Source: JBBSJZ01 sp041739875
GTDB taxonomy: Bacteria > Planctomycetota > Planctomycetia > Pirellulales > Pirellulaceae
Length of the DNA: 64,000 nt
Direction of reading: 5' to 3'
Assembly (NCBI GenBank): GCA_041739875.1
Contig: JBGSNA010000232.1
Location: forward strand, 74,198-138,197
How positions within the stretch are numbered: position 1 is the first letter of the stretch; the number at the start of each line of letters is the position of its first letter. The notes under the pieces were generated by a model. The model did not search any database, was not told the DNA's origin, and was given only the letters and a program-made list of their open reading frames with translations. Positions 18,643 through 28,049 of this stretch are shown in pieces. The translations under genes were made by a program, and so were the position numbers.

Positions 18643-20136
18643 ATGTCATCCACCACGATCTTCAACGACACCCGAATGCACTTGACTCGGCGGCGATTCT
18701 TCGGTCGTTCGGCCAGCGGCGTCGGAATGGCTGCATTGGCATCCATGCTCGGTCAAGATGCGCCAACCGTTACGGGTGCGCCGAGTGTTGATTCGCCAGG
18801 CATCCCGTCGCCCAACGGTTTAATGACCTCCTATCACACGCCGCCCAAGGCCAAGCGTGTGATTTACTTGTTCCAAAGCGGTGCGCCGTCGCAGCAAGAA
18901 CTGTTTGACTACAAGCCGTTGCTTCAAGCGAACGAGTCGAAGGATTTGCGTGACTATGTCGAAATGAACCAACGTGTCACGGGGATGACGGCGGGACAGA
19001 AAACATTCCCGCTCGCTGGAACTCGCTACAAGTTCGACAAGCATGGTGAATGCGGTATGGAACTTGGGAGCGAGTTGCTGCCCAACATCTCCAAGCTCGC
19101 CGACGACATGTGCTTGATTCGCTCCATGCACACCGAAGCGATTAATCACGATCCCGCGATGACGTTCTTTCAAAGCGGTCATCAATTGCCAGGACGTCCG
19201 AGTCTCGGTTCTTGGTTGCACTACGGTCTCGGGACGCTCAATGACAACTTGCCGACATTTATCACGATGGTCTCGCGTGGTACCGGACGCCCCAATTGCC
19301 AGCCTCTTTACGATCGATTGTGGGGCAGCGGATTCTTGCCATCGACGTACGCCGGAGTGAAATTGATGAGCGTCGGCGATCCCGTGCTGTACTTGAGTAA
19401 CCCAGACGGATTTGATGCCTCGGCACGACGCAGAATGCTCGATGATCTGGCGAAGCTCAATCAAGCCAAGCTCGACGAGTTTGCCGATCCAGAAATCAAC
19501 ACACGGATTCAACAATATGAGTTGGCCTATCGGATGCAGACTTCCGTACCTGAATTAACTGAGTTCACCGATGAGCCTCAGCACGTATTGGACAGTTACG
19601 GCCCGGACGTCATGAAGCGGGGCACGTATGCGTACAATTGCTTGCTCGCGAGGCGATTGGCGGAGCGCGACGTCCGATTTGTGCAATTGTTCCACATGGG
19701 TTGGGACCAACACATCACTTTGCCGAAACAATTGCCTGGGCAATGCCAAGACACCGATCAAGCGACCTGGGCGCTCGTGAATGACTTGAAACAGCGAGGG
19801 ATGCTGGATGACACGCTCGTCGTTTGGGGCGGTGAGTTCGGTCGTACTTCCTATTGCCAGGGAGCACTCAATAGCGAAACCTACGGTCGCGATCATCATC
19901 CGCGGTGCTTCTCGCTGTGGATGACGGGAGCCGGAATGAAGCGAGGGTTCACTTACGGAGCGACGGACGAAGTCTGCTACAACATCACTGAAAATCCTGT
20001 GCACGTGCACGATTTGCACGCAACAATGTTGCATCTATTGGGAATCGACCACGAGCGACTGACGTACCGTTTCCAGGGACGTTATTTCCGCCTCACAGAC
20101 GTCCACGGCAAGGTCGTCCGGGACATTTTGGCGTGA
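18643..20136 (+). CDS. DUF1501 family Tat-exported protein, first copy
   Basis: 497 residues. The N-terminus has a twin-arginine signal (TRRRFFGRSASGVGMAALASML). An internal start at 18676 (MHLTRRRFF) would give the same exported product. The body matches DUF1501, an alkaline-phosphatase-like fold: RVIYLFQSGAPSQQELFDYKP, a GGEFGRTSYCQG segment and GRDHHPRCFSLW. The family is exported and almost always follows a PSD1/DUF1549 gene, as here (8-bp gap). No reaction has been established. A paralogue is encoded at 23495-24970, downstream of a second PSD1 gene. Confidence 0.92.
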   Translation: MSSTTIFNDTRMHLTRRRFFGRSASGVGMAALASMLGQDAPTVTGAPSVDSPGIPSPNGLMTSYHTPPKAKRVIYLFQSGAPSQQELFDYKPLLQANESKDLRDYVEMNQRVTGMTAGQKTFPLAGTRYKFDKHGECGMELGSELLPNISKLADDMCLIRSMHTEAINHDPAMTFFQSGHQLPGRPSLGSWLHYGLGTLNDNLPTFITMVSRGTGRPNCQPLYDRLWGSGFLPSTYAGVKLMSVGDPVLYLSNPDGFDASARRRMLDDLAKLNQAKLDEFADPEINTRIQQYELAYRMQTSVPELTEFTDEPQHVLDSYGPDVMKRGTYAYNCLLARRLAERDVRFVQLFHMGWDQHITLPKQLPGQCQDTDQATWALVNDLKQRGMLDDTLVVWGGEFGRTSYCQGALNSETYGRDHHPRCFSLWMTGAGMKRGFTYGATDEVCYNITENPVHVHDLHATMLHLLGIDHERLTYRFQGRYFRLTDVHGKVVRDILA

Positions 20137-20231
20137 TGTAAGAACCGAAGGCCACTGTGAATTGGCACTTGCATTCGCGGCTATTCCGTGTGAGCCCCGT
20201 AACAACGACCTCCATAACATTTGCATCGTTT

Positions 20232-23200
20232 ATGACCATCTCTCATCAAGTGAACGAGCGAAGCACGCCGCTTACTTGCGTGTTGGCGTTTCTCATCACA
20301 GCAGCTTGGATGGCACCGCTTGGTCTGCCAACGTTTGGTACTGCAAAGCTCAGGGCTGACGAGGTCTCCTTCAGCGAGGACGTGCGTTCGATACTTACAG
20401 ACCGCTGTTATCACTGTCATGGGCCAGACGCAAAGAACCAAGATTCTGAGTTTCGTTTAGATACTCGCGACCATGCGTTGGCTGATCTAGGCGGTTATGC
20501 GGGAATTGTGCCAGGCAACCTCGACAAGAGTGAGGTCCATTCGCGTATTCGCAGCAAAGACGATAGCGACAGAATGCCGCCTCCGGATGCGGTTCGCGAT
20601 TTGTCAGACACCGAACGCGACATTCTTGATAAGTGGATCGAACAGGGGGCGAACTTTGAAACGCATTGGTCCTTTAATCCGCTTCCAGACAGAATCGAAG
20701 TTCCTCGCGATTCCAGTGACTCTGCGTGGCCTCATAGCGAAATCGACCGGTTCGTCTTGGCGAGAATGACGAAGGCGGGGTTAACGCCGAACATCGAGGC
20801 GAGCCGTGAGAAGTGGTTGCGACGTGTTACGTTTGACTTGACGGGGCTGCCACCCACGGTAAGCGAACTCAGTGAGTTTCTGGCCGATGAATCCAAGGAA
20901 TCATACGAACGTGTCGTCGATCGTTTACTCGCAAGTGACGCGTGCGCTGAGCGTTTAGCGACCGAATGGTTGGACGTGGCACGATACTCCGATTCGTACG
21001 GGTACCAGCGTGATGACGAGCGATTTGCCTGGCCCTGGCGAGACTGGGTCATCCGCGCGTTCCACTCAAAGATGCCCTATAACCGTTTCATTGAATTGCA
21101 ACTTGCAGGCGATTTGCTTCCGAACGCGTCACAGGACGACATGCTGGCGACAACGTTTAATCGCTTGCATTCGCACAAAAAGGAAGGCGGCGTTGCGATT
21201 GAGGAATTCCGAGTGGAGTACGTGGCGGACCGCACGCATACATTTGCAGGAGCATTTCTAGGGCTGACCATGGAATGTTGCCGTTGCCACGATCACAAAT
21301 ATGACCCAGTGACGACGAAAGAGTACTATCAACTCAGTGCTTACTTTGCCAATGTCGACGAACGCGGGCTCATTTCATTCTTTACGAATGCCGTTCCAAC
21401 TCCCGCGATGCCCTTGGCAACCGAAGATCAATCAAAAAAACTATTGGAAGCGGCGGCAGCAATTCACGATGCGGAAAACCGCTTGACGCAGGTCGTTTCC
21501 GAAGCTGAACCAGCATTCATGAACTGGCTTGGACAACGCGTGGCAACGAGTGAAATCACTGGGTTGGTCGCGAACGTCTCGTTTGATGCGGCCGTGCCTA
21601 TTGATGACGCGAACGCTAAGACAGAAGAGAACAAGAAACTTGATGCTGAGACCGGTCTAGCATTTGCAAATGATGCCAAGGATGGCAAGCAAGCACTATC
21701 TTTGGCGGCTAACAAGATCGTGACTGGACAGAGCGGCAGTGCGATCCAGCTCACCGGTGATGACTCTGTTGTGATTCCCGGCGCTGGGCGTTTTTCACGC
21801 GAGCAGCCGTTCTCGATTTCGCTTTGGATCAAGTTGCCTGAAGATGATGAGCGTGCGGTGATCTATCGGCGCTCTCGCGGCTGGGACGACGCGGGGACCA
21901 TTGGTTACGAGTTGATCCAAGAAAATGGTCACTTGAGCGCGAAGCTATGTCATTTCTGGCCAGGCGACGCGATCTGTGTTGAAACAACAGGCGAGCTTCC
22001 CCGCGGGAGTTGGCAACACGTGGCTGTGACGTACGACGGAACGAGTCGTGCGGCGGGCTTACGGATCTTCATGAATGGTGAACCGGCCGCGACCGCCATC
22101 GTCCAAGACCATTTGACTCGCCAGATCACCAAATGGAACGGCGGCTATGAGGATTTGGCAATTGGCTCGCGCTATCGTGACCGTGGGTTCAAGGATGGCT
22201 GCGTCGATGAGTTCCGTGTTTATGATCGCGAGTTAACGCCGCTGGAAGTCCGACATTGCTTTGATGGGAAGTCATTGGCCGAGGTACTAAAAAAACCAGC
22301 CAGCGATTTGGACGCGAATGAGCTTCACGTGCTTCGCGAATATTTCGTTGCGGTAGTTCACGAGCCGACGATGGATGCTTGCAAGCAACTTCTCAAAGCT
22401 CATGACGCTCGAAATGAGTTGGTGGATTCGATTCCAGCGATCAGTGTGATGCGAGAGCGTGAGACGCCGCGTCCGACCTATGTGCTGACGCGTGGTGTCT
22501 ATGACAGTCACGGTGAACAAGTAGAACCAGGGACACCGGCTGTGCTGCCCAGTTTTCCTGAGAGTGAGCCGAACAATCGATTGGGTTTAGCCCATTGGCT
22601 CGTCGACCCCAAACATCCGTTGACTGCGCGTGTAACGGTGAATCGATATTGGCAGATGCTGTTTGGTCGCGGATTGGTGCGAAGCTCGGAGGATTTTGGC
22701 TTGCAAGGTGATCCGCCGACGCATCCCCAGTTGCTGGATTGGCTTGCTCGTGATTTTGTTAGCAGTGGTTGGCACGTGCATGAGTTACTGAGAAAGATGG
22801 TACTGTCCGCAACCTATCGACAAAGTAGTATCGTTTCTCGGGAGGTTCGAGCACTTGATCCCGAGAACCATTGGCTCGGACGTGGTCCGAGTCAGCGGCT
22901 TTCGGCGGAAATGATTCGGGATAACGCGCTCGCAGTCAGCGGGTTGCTTGTTGACAAAGTGGGCGGTCCGCCGGTGAAGCCATATGATTTGGCGCTCGCT
23001 TACAACGCGTTACCGGTCGACAAGGGCGAGGGGCTTTATCGACGAAGTTTGTACACGTTTTGGAAACGCTCATCACCAACCCCGGTGATGACCACGATGA
23101 ACTCCGGAACGCGTGAGGTGTGTCGAGTTCGTCGCGAGATCGCTGCGTCGCCACTTCAAGCATTGGTCTTGATGAACGGACCACAGTTTATCGAAGCGTC

Positions 23201-23492
23201 GCGGGTCTTGGCTGCATCTCTCATTCGTCTCCACGGTGACGACTCAATCGCAACCGCTTCGGATGCGTTCGTTCGATTGACGAGCCGAAAGCCGACGGAC
23301 CAAGAAGCAAAGGTTCTTCAACAGCTCTACGAAGAACAGCTCGCGGAATTTAGCAAACACCCGGATCAGGCCGGGGAACTTGCGAAGGTTGGGAGTTCGC
23401 CACCGGCCGATGATGTGGATTCGATCAAGTTGGCGGCGGTGACGGTGTTAGTGAATTCCGTTATGAATCTAAACGAATCCGTGAGGCACTAG
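20232..23492 (+). CDS. PSD1-type planctomycete cytochrome c protein with LamG-like insert, second copy
   Basis: 1086 residues from the ATG at 20232; a GTG at 20157 would add 25 residues ahead of the signal sequence and is less likely. The heme site CYHCHG lies shortly after the signal peptide, then a DUF1549 domain (LRRVTFDLTGLPPTVSEL, CCRCHDHKYDP) and a C-terminal DUF1553 domain (HPLTARVTVNRYWQMLFG, SPLQALVLMNGPQFIEASR). Between them, at about residues 500-670, is a LamG/concanavalin-like module (QPFSISLWIKLP, GSWQHVAVTYDG, CVDEFRVYDREL). The first copy lacks this. It suggests carbohydrate or polymer contact outside the membrane. The next DUF1501 gene starts 2 bp after the stop. Confidence 0.92.
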   Translation: MTISHQVNERSTPLTCVLAFLITAAWMAPLGLPTFGTAKLRADEVSFSEDVRSILTDRCYHCHGPDAKNQDSEFRLDTRDHALADLGGYAGIVPGNLDKSEVHSRIRSKDDSDRMPPPDAVRDLSDTERDILDKWIEQGANFETHWSFNPLPDRIEVPRDSSDSAWPHSEIDRFVLARMTKAGLTPNIEASREKWLRRVTFDLTGLPPTVSELSEFLADESKESYERVVDRLLASDACAERLATEWLDVARYSDSYGYQRDDERFAWPWRDWVIRAFHSKMPYNRFIELQLAGDLLPNASQDDMLATTFNRLHSHKKEGGVAIEEFRVEYVADRTHTFAGAFLGLTMECCRCHDHKYDPVTTKEYYQLSAYFANVDERGLISFFTNAVPTPAMPLATEDQSKKLLEAAAAIHDAENRLTQVVSEAEPAFMNWLGQRVATSEITGLVANVSFDAAVPIDDANAKTEENKKLDAETGLAFANDAKDGKQALSLAANKIVTGQSGSAIQLTGDDSVVIPGAGRFSREQPFSISLWIKLPEDDERAVIYRRSRGWDDAGTIGYELIQENGHLSAKLCHFWPGDAICVETTGELPRGSWQHVAVTYDGTSRAAGLRIFMNGEPAATAIVQDHLTRQITKWNGGYEDLAIGSRYRDRGFKDGCVDEFRVYDRELTPLEVRHCFDGKSLAEVLKKPASDLDANELHVLREYFVAVVHEPTMDACKQLLKAHDARNELVDSIPAISVMRERETPRPTYVLTRGVYDSHGEQVEPGTPAVLPSFPESEPNNRLGLAHWLVDPKHPLTARVTVNRYWQMLFGRGLVRSSEDFGLQGDPPTHPQLLDWLARDFVSSGWHVHELLRKMVLSATYRQSSIVSREVRALDPENHWLGRGPSQRLSAEMIRDNALAVSGLLVDKVGGPPVKPYDLALAYNALPVDKGEGLYRRSLYTFWKRSSPTPVMTTMNSGTREVCRVRREIAASPLQALVLMNGPQFIEASRVLAASLIRLHGDDSIATASDAFVRLTSRKPTDQEAKVLQQLYEEQLAEFSKHPDQAGELAKVGSSPPADDVDSIKLAAVTVLVNSVMNLNESVRH

Positions 23493-23494
23493 TC

Positions 23495-24970
23495 ATGCGT
23501 GGCAAATTCATGAGTCATCCACATCGTGTCGGACATCAAGTTGGCGGGTACCAAGTTGGCGGGCGCCCTACACGACGTTGGTTCTTGGATCAATTCGCTT
23601 ATGGTATCGGCGGATTAGCTCTGGGATCGATGCTCAACGCGAAAGATGCGCAAGCTGAAGCGGGAGTACTCGCACAGCCACATTTTGCACCGCGCGTGAA
23701 GCGCGTCATCTTCTTGTTCCAATCTGGCGCACCGTCGCAAATGGACTTGTTCGACTACAAGCCGCGATTGAACGTCGACCATGGCAAAGAGTTGCCTGCG
23801 TCCGTGCGGATGGGACAACGACTGACGGGAATGAGCGGTTTTCAAGCAAGCTTGCCGCTCGTCGGGTCGCCGTTCAAGTTCGACCAGCACGGATCAAGCG
23901 GCCAATGGTTAAGCGAATTGTTACCCCATACGGCAAAGTTTGCTGATGACTTGTGCATTGTTCGGACGGTGAACACCGAGGCGATCAATCATGGTCCGGG
24001 TGTGACGATGATGCAGTCCGGGTCACAGTTTCCTGGCCGACCGAGCATGGGTTCGTGGTTGAGTTACGGACTCGGCAGCGAGAACGAGGACCTACCATCG
24101 TTCGTCGTGCTTGTGACAAACGGCCAAGGCGGCCAGCCGCTGTCGTCACAATTGTGGAGCAGCGGTTTTTTGCCTGGGAAGTTCAACGCCGTGGAGCTGC
24201 GAAGTGATGCAGATGCGGTGCTCTACTTGAACAGTCCCCAAGGCATTGACCGATCCAGCCGCCGGAAAGCGCTTGACCGCTTGCAAGAGCTGCATGAGAT
24301 CGATCTCGCGACGACGAGTGATCCGGCGCTGGAGACACGCATTGCCCAGTACGAAATGGCGTACCGAATGCAGACTTCAATTCCGGAGGTCACTGACATT
24401 TCCGGTGAAAGCGAAGAGACGTTGAAGATGTATGGCGAGGACGTAAAGACACCGGGCACGTTTGCGGCCAACTGTTTGCGTGCTCGCCGATTGGCGGAGA
24501 AGGGCGTGCAGTTCATTCAATTGTTTCATCCAGACTGGGACCATCATTCGGGCTTACCGAGTGGCTTGCGACATAAGTGCAAGCAAACAGACCAACCAAC
24601 AGCGGCGCTGTTGCAGGACCTCAAGTCACGCGGCATGCTCGACGATACGCTCGTCGTTTGGGCGGGGGAGTTTGGTCGAACCAGCTATTGCCAAGGCAAA
24701 ATTGAAGGAAGCAACTTCGGGCGTGATCACCATCCTCGGTGTTTTTCGATATGGATGGCGGGTGGTGGCGTGAAAGGTGGCTACACGCACGGCGAGACCG
24801 ACGAGTATAGCTACAACGTCGTGAGCGATAGCGTGCACATACATGATTTGCATGCCACGTTCATGCATCTACTCGGTATTGATCACGAACGATTAACGTT
24901 TAAATACCAGGGACGACATTTCCGACTTACCGACGTGCATGGCAACGTCATCCACGAGCTACTGAGTTGA
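23495..24970 (+). CDS. DUF1501 family exported protein, second copy
   Basis: 491 residues starting 2 bp after the PSD1 gene. The N-terminus (RPTRRWFLDQFAYGIGGLALGSML) is a Tat-like signal. The body is co-linear with the first copy: RVIFLFQSGAPSQMDLFDYKP, a GEFGRTSYCQG segment and GRDHHPRCFSIWMAGGG. The product probably works with the adjacent PSD1 protein outside the inner membrane. The two proteins differ throughout while keeping the same motifs, so the duplication is not recent. Confidence 0.92.
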   Translation: MRGKFMSHPHRVGHQVGGYQVGGRPTRRWFLDQFAYGIGGLALGSMLNAKDAQAEAGVLAQPHFAPRVKRVIFLFQSGAPSQMDLFDYKPRLNVDHGKELPASVRMGQRLTGMSGFQASLPLVGSPFKFDQHGSSGQWLSELLPHTAKFADDLCIVRTVNTEAINHGPGVTMMQSGSQFPGRPSMGSWLSYGLGSENEDLPSFVVLVTNGQGGQPLSSQLWSSGFLPGKFNAVELRSDADAVLYLNSPQGIDRSSRRKALDRLQELHEIDLATTSDPALETRIAQYEMAYRMQTSIPEVTDISGESEETLKMYGEDVKTPGTFAANCLRARRLAEKGVQFIQLFHPDWDHHSGLPSGLRHKCKQTDQPTAALLQDLKSRGMLDDTLVVWAGEFGRTSYCQGKIEGSNFGRDHHPRCFSIWMAGGGVKGGYTHGETDEYSYNVVSDSVHIHDLHATFMHLLGIDHERLTFKYQGRHFRLTDVHGNVIHELLS

Positions 24971-25063
24971 GTACGACGCTTACGGGGGGACACGTACAAA
25001 TTGTGTATTTTTGCTGGCGTGACAGGCTTTTATGTGCGAAAGTGTCGTCGCTTTGACGATATC

Positions 25064-25079
25064 GTTCACATGGGTGAAC
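25064..25079. promoter_or_regulatory. Perfect palindrome upstream of the diguanylate cyclase gene
   Basis: gttcac-atgg-gtgaac is a 6-4-6 inverted repeat about 90 bp upstream of the start at 25170, and a second hairpin (gctagca/tgctagc, 25108-25114 with 25124-25130) follows. The first has the look of a dimeric repressor site; the second lacks a T run and is unlikely to terminate transcription. Confidence 0.35.
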
Positions 25080-25169
25080 CTAATTTGCAAAAGGAACACC
25101 TGTCACTGCTAGCAAGCTGCCCATGCTAGCAAACAACGCTAATGTGAAGCCGAACCCAGAGCCCCAAAA

Positions 25170-26231
25170 TTGAATAGTCCAACGGCCGATCGTGACACCG
25201 ATAGGTACACGGCAGAGAGTTTTGTTGCTGCTTTTACGATCGCCCGAGAAGCATTGGCTTTCGTTGGAAGGTTCCAAACGCCACCTACGCCAGAAATATA
25301 CGAGCTTTGGTATCGTTATGTCGAAGGCAACGACGAATTACTGAATGAACGAATGTCGTTCTTGGTGAACGAATCGAAATCGGCGAGCCGAGCACAGATG
25401 AAAATGCTCGAACAGGAGTTCCTCGAACGACCATCGCCCGAAGCTTACCACTGTGCTGCGGAGCGACTTGTTCAAAGCATGTCCGGGTTTGAGTCGATGA
25501 TCCGGTTGCAAAGGGAGGTTGGATTTCAGTTCGACACATTGCTGAAACAAACGAATCATAAGCTGGAGTCGGTTGATCCCAGTCCCGACGAGTTGCAGGA
25601 GTGCGTTGGCGAGGTGCTTGAAAGCAATGAGTTCATGCAGAAGCAACTCGAGGAAATGAGCATCCGATTGGATGAGTCCCATCGGGAGATGCAGGAGTTG
25701 AAAGTCAACTTGTCCAAGTCCCGGAAGATGTTGTTAACGGATCCACTCACGGGTGTTGGCAATCGTCGATACTTTGACGCGATGATCAAGCAAACGTTGG
25801 CGGCGCCACCAGAGCAACCGCGGGTCATGTTATTGATGTTGATTGACCTCGACAATTTCAAGGATGTCAACGACAACTTCGGCCATGACTCTGGAGACGC
25901 AGTCATTCAATTTATGGCGGGGCAATTGACGAAACTCGCTGGCAACGGCTCGATCGCGCGGTATGGCGGCGACGAGTTTGCAATTTTTGCTGTCGTTGAT
26001 ACTCATGACGCAGGAAAAGAAATGGCCGAGTTGATTGTCGAATCAATTAGCCGTAAAAGCCTAACGCTCAATCGAACCGGCCAAGTCGTGGGTCGTTTGG
26101 GGATCTCTATCGGCGGCGGATTCCTACGCACTGACGACACCGAGCAAAGTTGGTTCCAGCGCGCCGACAAGTTACTCTATGCCGCCAAATCAAGCGGCCG
26201 CAACCGTTCAATGGTCGAACGCAAGATCTGA
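25170..26231 (+). CDS. Diguanylate cyclase (GGDEF domain)
   Basis: 353 residues from a TTG, the first start codon after the in-frame stop at 25140; there is no strong ribosome binding site, so the start is uncertain. Residues about 15-170 are a helical, coiled-coil-like input region with no recognised sensor. The GGDEF domain begins at DPLTGVGNRRYFD, with the metal-binding segment LIDLDNFKDVNDNFGH and the intact active site RYGGDEFAIF. The RxxD inhibitory site normally found five residues before GGDEF is missing (AGNG in its place), so product inhibition is probably absent. It makes cyclic di-GMP in the cytoplasm. No transmembrane segment is visible. Confidence 0.92.
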   Translation: MNSPTADRDTDRYTAESFVAAFTIAREALAFVGRFQTPPTPEIYELWYRYVEGNDELLNERMSFLVNESKSASRAQMKMLEQEFLERPSPEAYHCAAERLVQSMSGFESMIRLQREVGFQFDTLLKQTNHKLESVDPSPDELQECVGEVLESNEFMQKQLEEMSIRLDESHREMQELKVNLSKSRKMLLTDPLTGVGNRRYFDAMIKQTLAAPPEQPRVMLLMLIDLDNFKDVNDNFGHDSGDAVIQFMAGQLTKLAGNGSIARYGGDEFAIFAVVDTHDAGKEMAELIVESISRKSLTLNRTGQVVGRLGISIGGGFLRTDDTEQSWFQRADKLLYAAKSSGRNRSMVERKI

Positions 26232-26250
26232 CAGTTTCCTCGAGGCAAAC

Positions 26251-26721
26251 CTAATTGATTTCGTGGAGCTCGACTTTGAAATGCAAGGTTGCAAATGGCG
26301 GAATCGCTCCCGGAGAGCCTTGAGCGCCGTAGCCCAACTCGTAAGGGATTTCCAACTCAATCATGCCACCCTCACCGACGAGTTGCAGACCTTCTGTCCA
26401 GCCAGGCACGACTTGCGAAAGTCCGAATGATGTCGGCTCGCGTCGAATGTACGAGTTATCAAACTCGCGACCGTTATCGAGCCAGCCCACATAATCGACC
26501 GTGACATTGTTGGATGCGGTCGGTTTTCGACCCTCGCTGCGACGAAGAATACGATACTTCAATCCAGATTCGGTGGTTGTGAACTCAGTCGGAGCATCGG
26601 GATCCTGTGGCCCAGGCGAGCTGCCCCGTTCGTTCGAGACGCCGCATCCAACAAACGTTAGCACCATCACGGCGGAAGCTGTGGCGAACCAACGTTGACG
26701 CGAAATTGCAAACATATGCAT
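26251..26721 (-). CDS. FKBP-type peptidyl-prolyl isomerase lipoprotein
   Basis: 156 residues from the ATG at 26721. The open frame runs upstream to 26940, but only the start at 26721 (or 26715) puts the lipoprotein signal VLTFVGC at the N-terminus. The catalytic FKBP domain spans about residues 45-156, with VDYVGWLDNGREFDNSY, VVPGWTEGLQLVGEGG and the closing IPPFATLHFKVELHEI. It should accelerate prolyl isomerisation during folding of exported proteins, anchored by lipid to a membrane facing the periplasm. It lies divergent to the aminotransferase gene. Confidence 0.92.
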   Translation of the reverse strand: MHMFAISRQRWFATASAVMVLTFVGCGVSNERGSSPGPQDPDAPTEFTTTESGLKYRILRRSEGRKPTASNNVTVDYVGWLDNGREFDNSYIRREPTSFGLSQVVPGWTEGLQLVGEGGMIELEIPYELGYGAQGSPGAIPPFATLHFKVELHEIN

Positions 26722-26856
26722 CACAGAACTTCCGAGTGGGGTTGTTTCAAGCCGTCGCCTAACTGTCAGGAATTGGCTTTCGCAATACGATAGTCTATCG
26801 ATTCCGAATTGAGTACCTCGATTATGCCTCAACGGTAACCGTTGGATTGGAAAAAC

Positions 26857-28032
26857 ATGCATCATCACTGGCAATTGGCCCGGTCGATTAGCTTCTTGAA
26901 TCATGGTTCGTTTGGTGCGACACCGACCGTCGTGCTGCAATCGCAGCGCGATTTCCAGGACGCTTTGGAGCGTGATCCGATCGAGTTCCTTGCGCCGGAA
27001 CGCAGTCTCGAGCCCAAGCTTGATGCTGTGCGATCACGTGTCGCGGAAACGGTGGGGGCCAAAGCCACGGATATTGCCTGGGTGAAGAACGCAACGGACG
27101 GTGTGAATGCCGTTGTGCAGTCCTTTCCGTTTCGATCGGGTGACGAGGTGCTTGTGACAAATCACGGCTACAACGCATGCATCAACGCAGCTCGATACGC
27201 TTCCGGGAGATACGGGGCGACGGTGCGAGTCGCAACGGTTCCGTTCCCGATTACCAATGCCGACGATGTTGTCACGGCAATCGATCGCGAATTGACCAAC
27301 AAGACACGTTTACTCCTTGTTGATCATGTGACAAGCCCGACGGGAGTCGTGTTTCCGATCCAGCGGATCGTTGAGCTTGCCCATTCGCGAGGAGTTCGTG
27401 TGCTGGTGGACGGTGCGCATGCGCCGGGGATGATTCCGTTGGATCTACATGCGATTGGTGCCGACTACTACACCGCCAATCATCACAAATGGTTGTGCGG
27501 TCCCAAAGTGTCGGGCTTCTTGTGGGTAAAACCAGAGTGGCAAGAGCAGGTGCGTCCGACCGTGATCAGCCACGCAGCGAATCGAGTACGCCCTCAGCGT
27601 TCGCGGTTCCTTGCCGAGTTCGATTGGCAAGGCACGTTTGATCCGTCACCACTCTTAGCGCTTCCCACAGCGATCGATTTTCTGGCGAGTTTGTTCGCTG
27701 GGGGGCTTGAAGGGTTGATGCAGCGAAACCGATCGCTTGCCGTCGAGTCTCAGCGCTTCCTGGTCGACGCGTTGGGCATTGAAGCCCCCGCGCCCGTGGA
27801 CATGCTCGGAAGTTTGGTCTCGGTGCCTTTGCCGTCACTGACGAGAACACTTGAGCAGGGTGAACTCGATCCGCTGCAAAGAATGCTGCGAGAACAACAT
27901 GGATTCGAGTTGCCGGTGTTCACCGGATCGACTCCAGGCTCACGCATCCTTCGGATTTCGTTGCAAGCGTACAACGACATCGCTCAAGTCCAACGACTCG
28001 CGGACGTACTCCGCCGCGAGTTTGCAGTTTAG
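26857..28032 (+). CDS. PLP-dependent class V aminotransferase (isopenicillin N epimerase-like)
   Basis: 391 residues from the ATG at 26857; a TTG at 26842 would add five residues. The family start FLNHGSFGATP is at about residues 13-23. PLP contacts can be seen: KNATDGVNAVVQSF for the phosphate loop, LLVDHVTSPTGVVFP, LVDGAHAPG with the Asp that pairs with the pyridine nitrogen, and NHHKWLCGPKVSGFLW with the Schiff-base lysine. The fold covers cysteine desulfurases and isopenicillin N epimerase-like enzymes; this length and the HGSFG start favour the latter group. The true substrate cannot be read from the sequence. It converges on the ThuA gene with a 17-bp gap. Confidence 0.88.
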   Translation: MHHHWQLARSISFLNHGSFGATPTVVLQSQRDFQDALERDPIEFLAPERSLEPKLDAVRSRVAETVGAKATDIAWVKNATDGVNAVVQSFPFRSGDEVLVTNHGYNACINAARYASGRYGATVRVATVPFPITNADDVVTAIDRELTNKTRLLLVDHVTSPTGVVFPIQRIVELAHSRGVRVLVDGAHAPGMIPLDLHAIGADYYTANHHKWLCGPKVSGFLWVKPEWQEQVRPTVISHAANRVRPQRSRFLAEFDWQGTFDPSPLLALPTAIDFLASLFAGGLEGLMQRNRSLAVESQRFLVDALGIEAPAPVDMLGSLVSVPLPSLTRTLEQGELDPLQRMLREQHGFELPVFTGSTPGSRILRISLQAYNDIAQVQRLADVLRREFAV

Positions 28033-28049
28033 AAAGGATCGGCTCGCGA

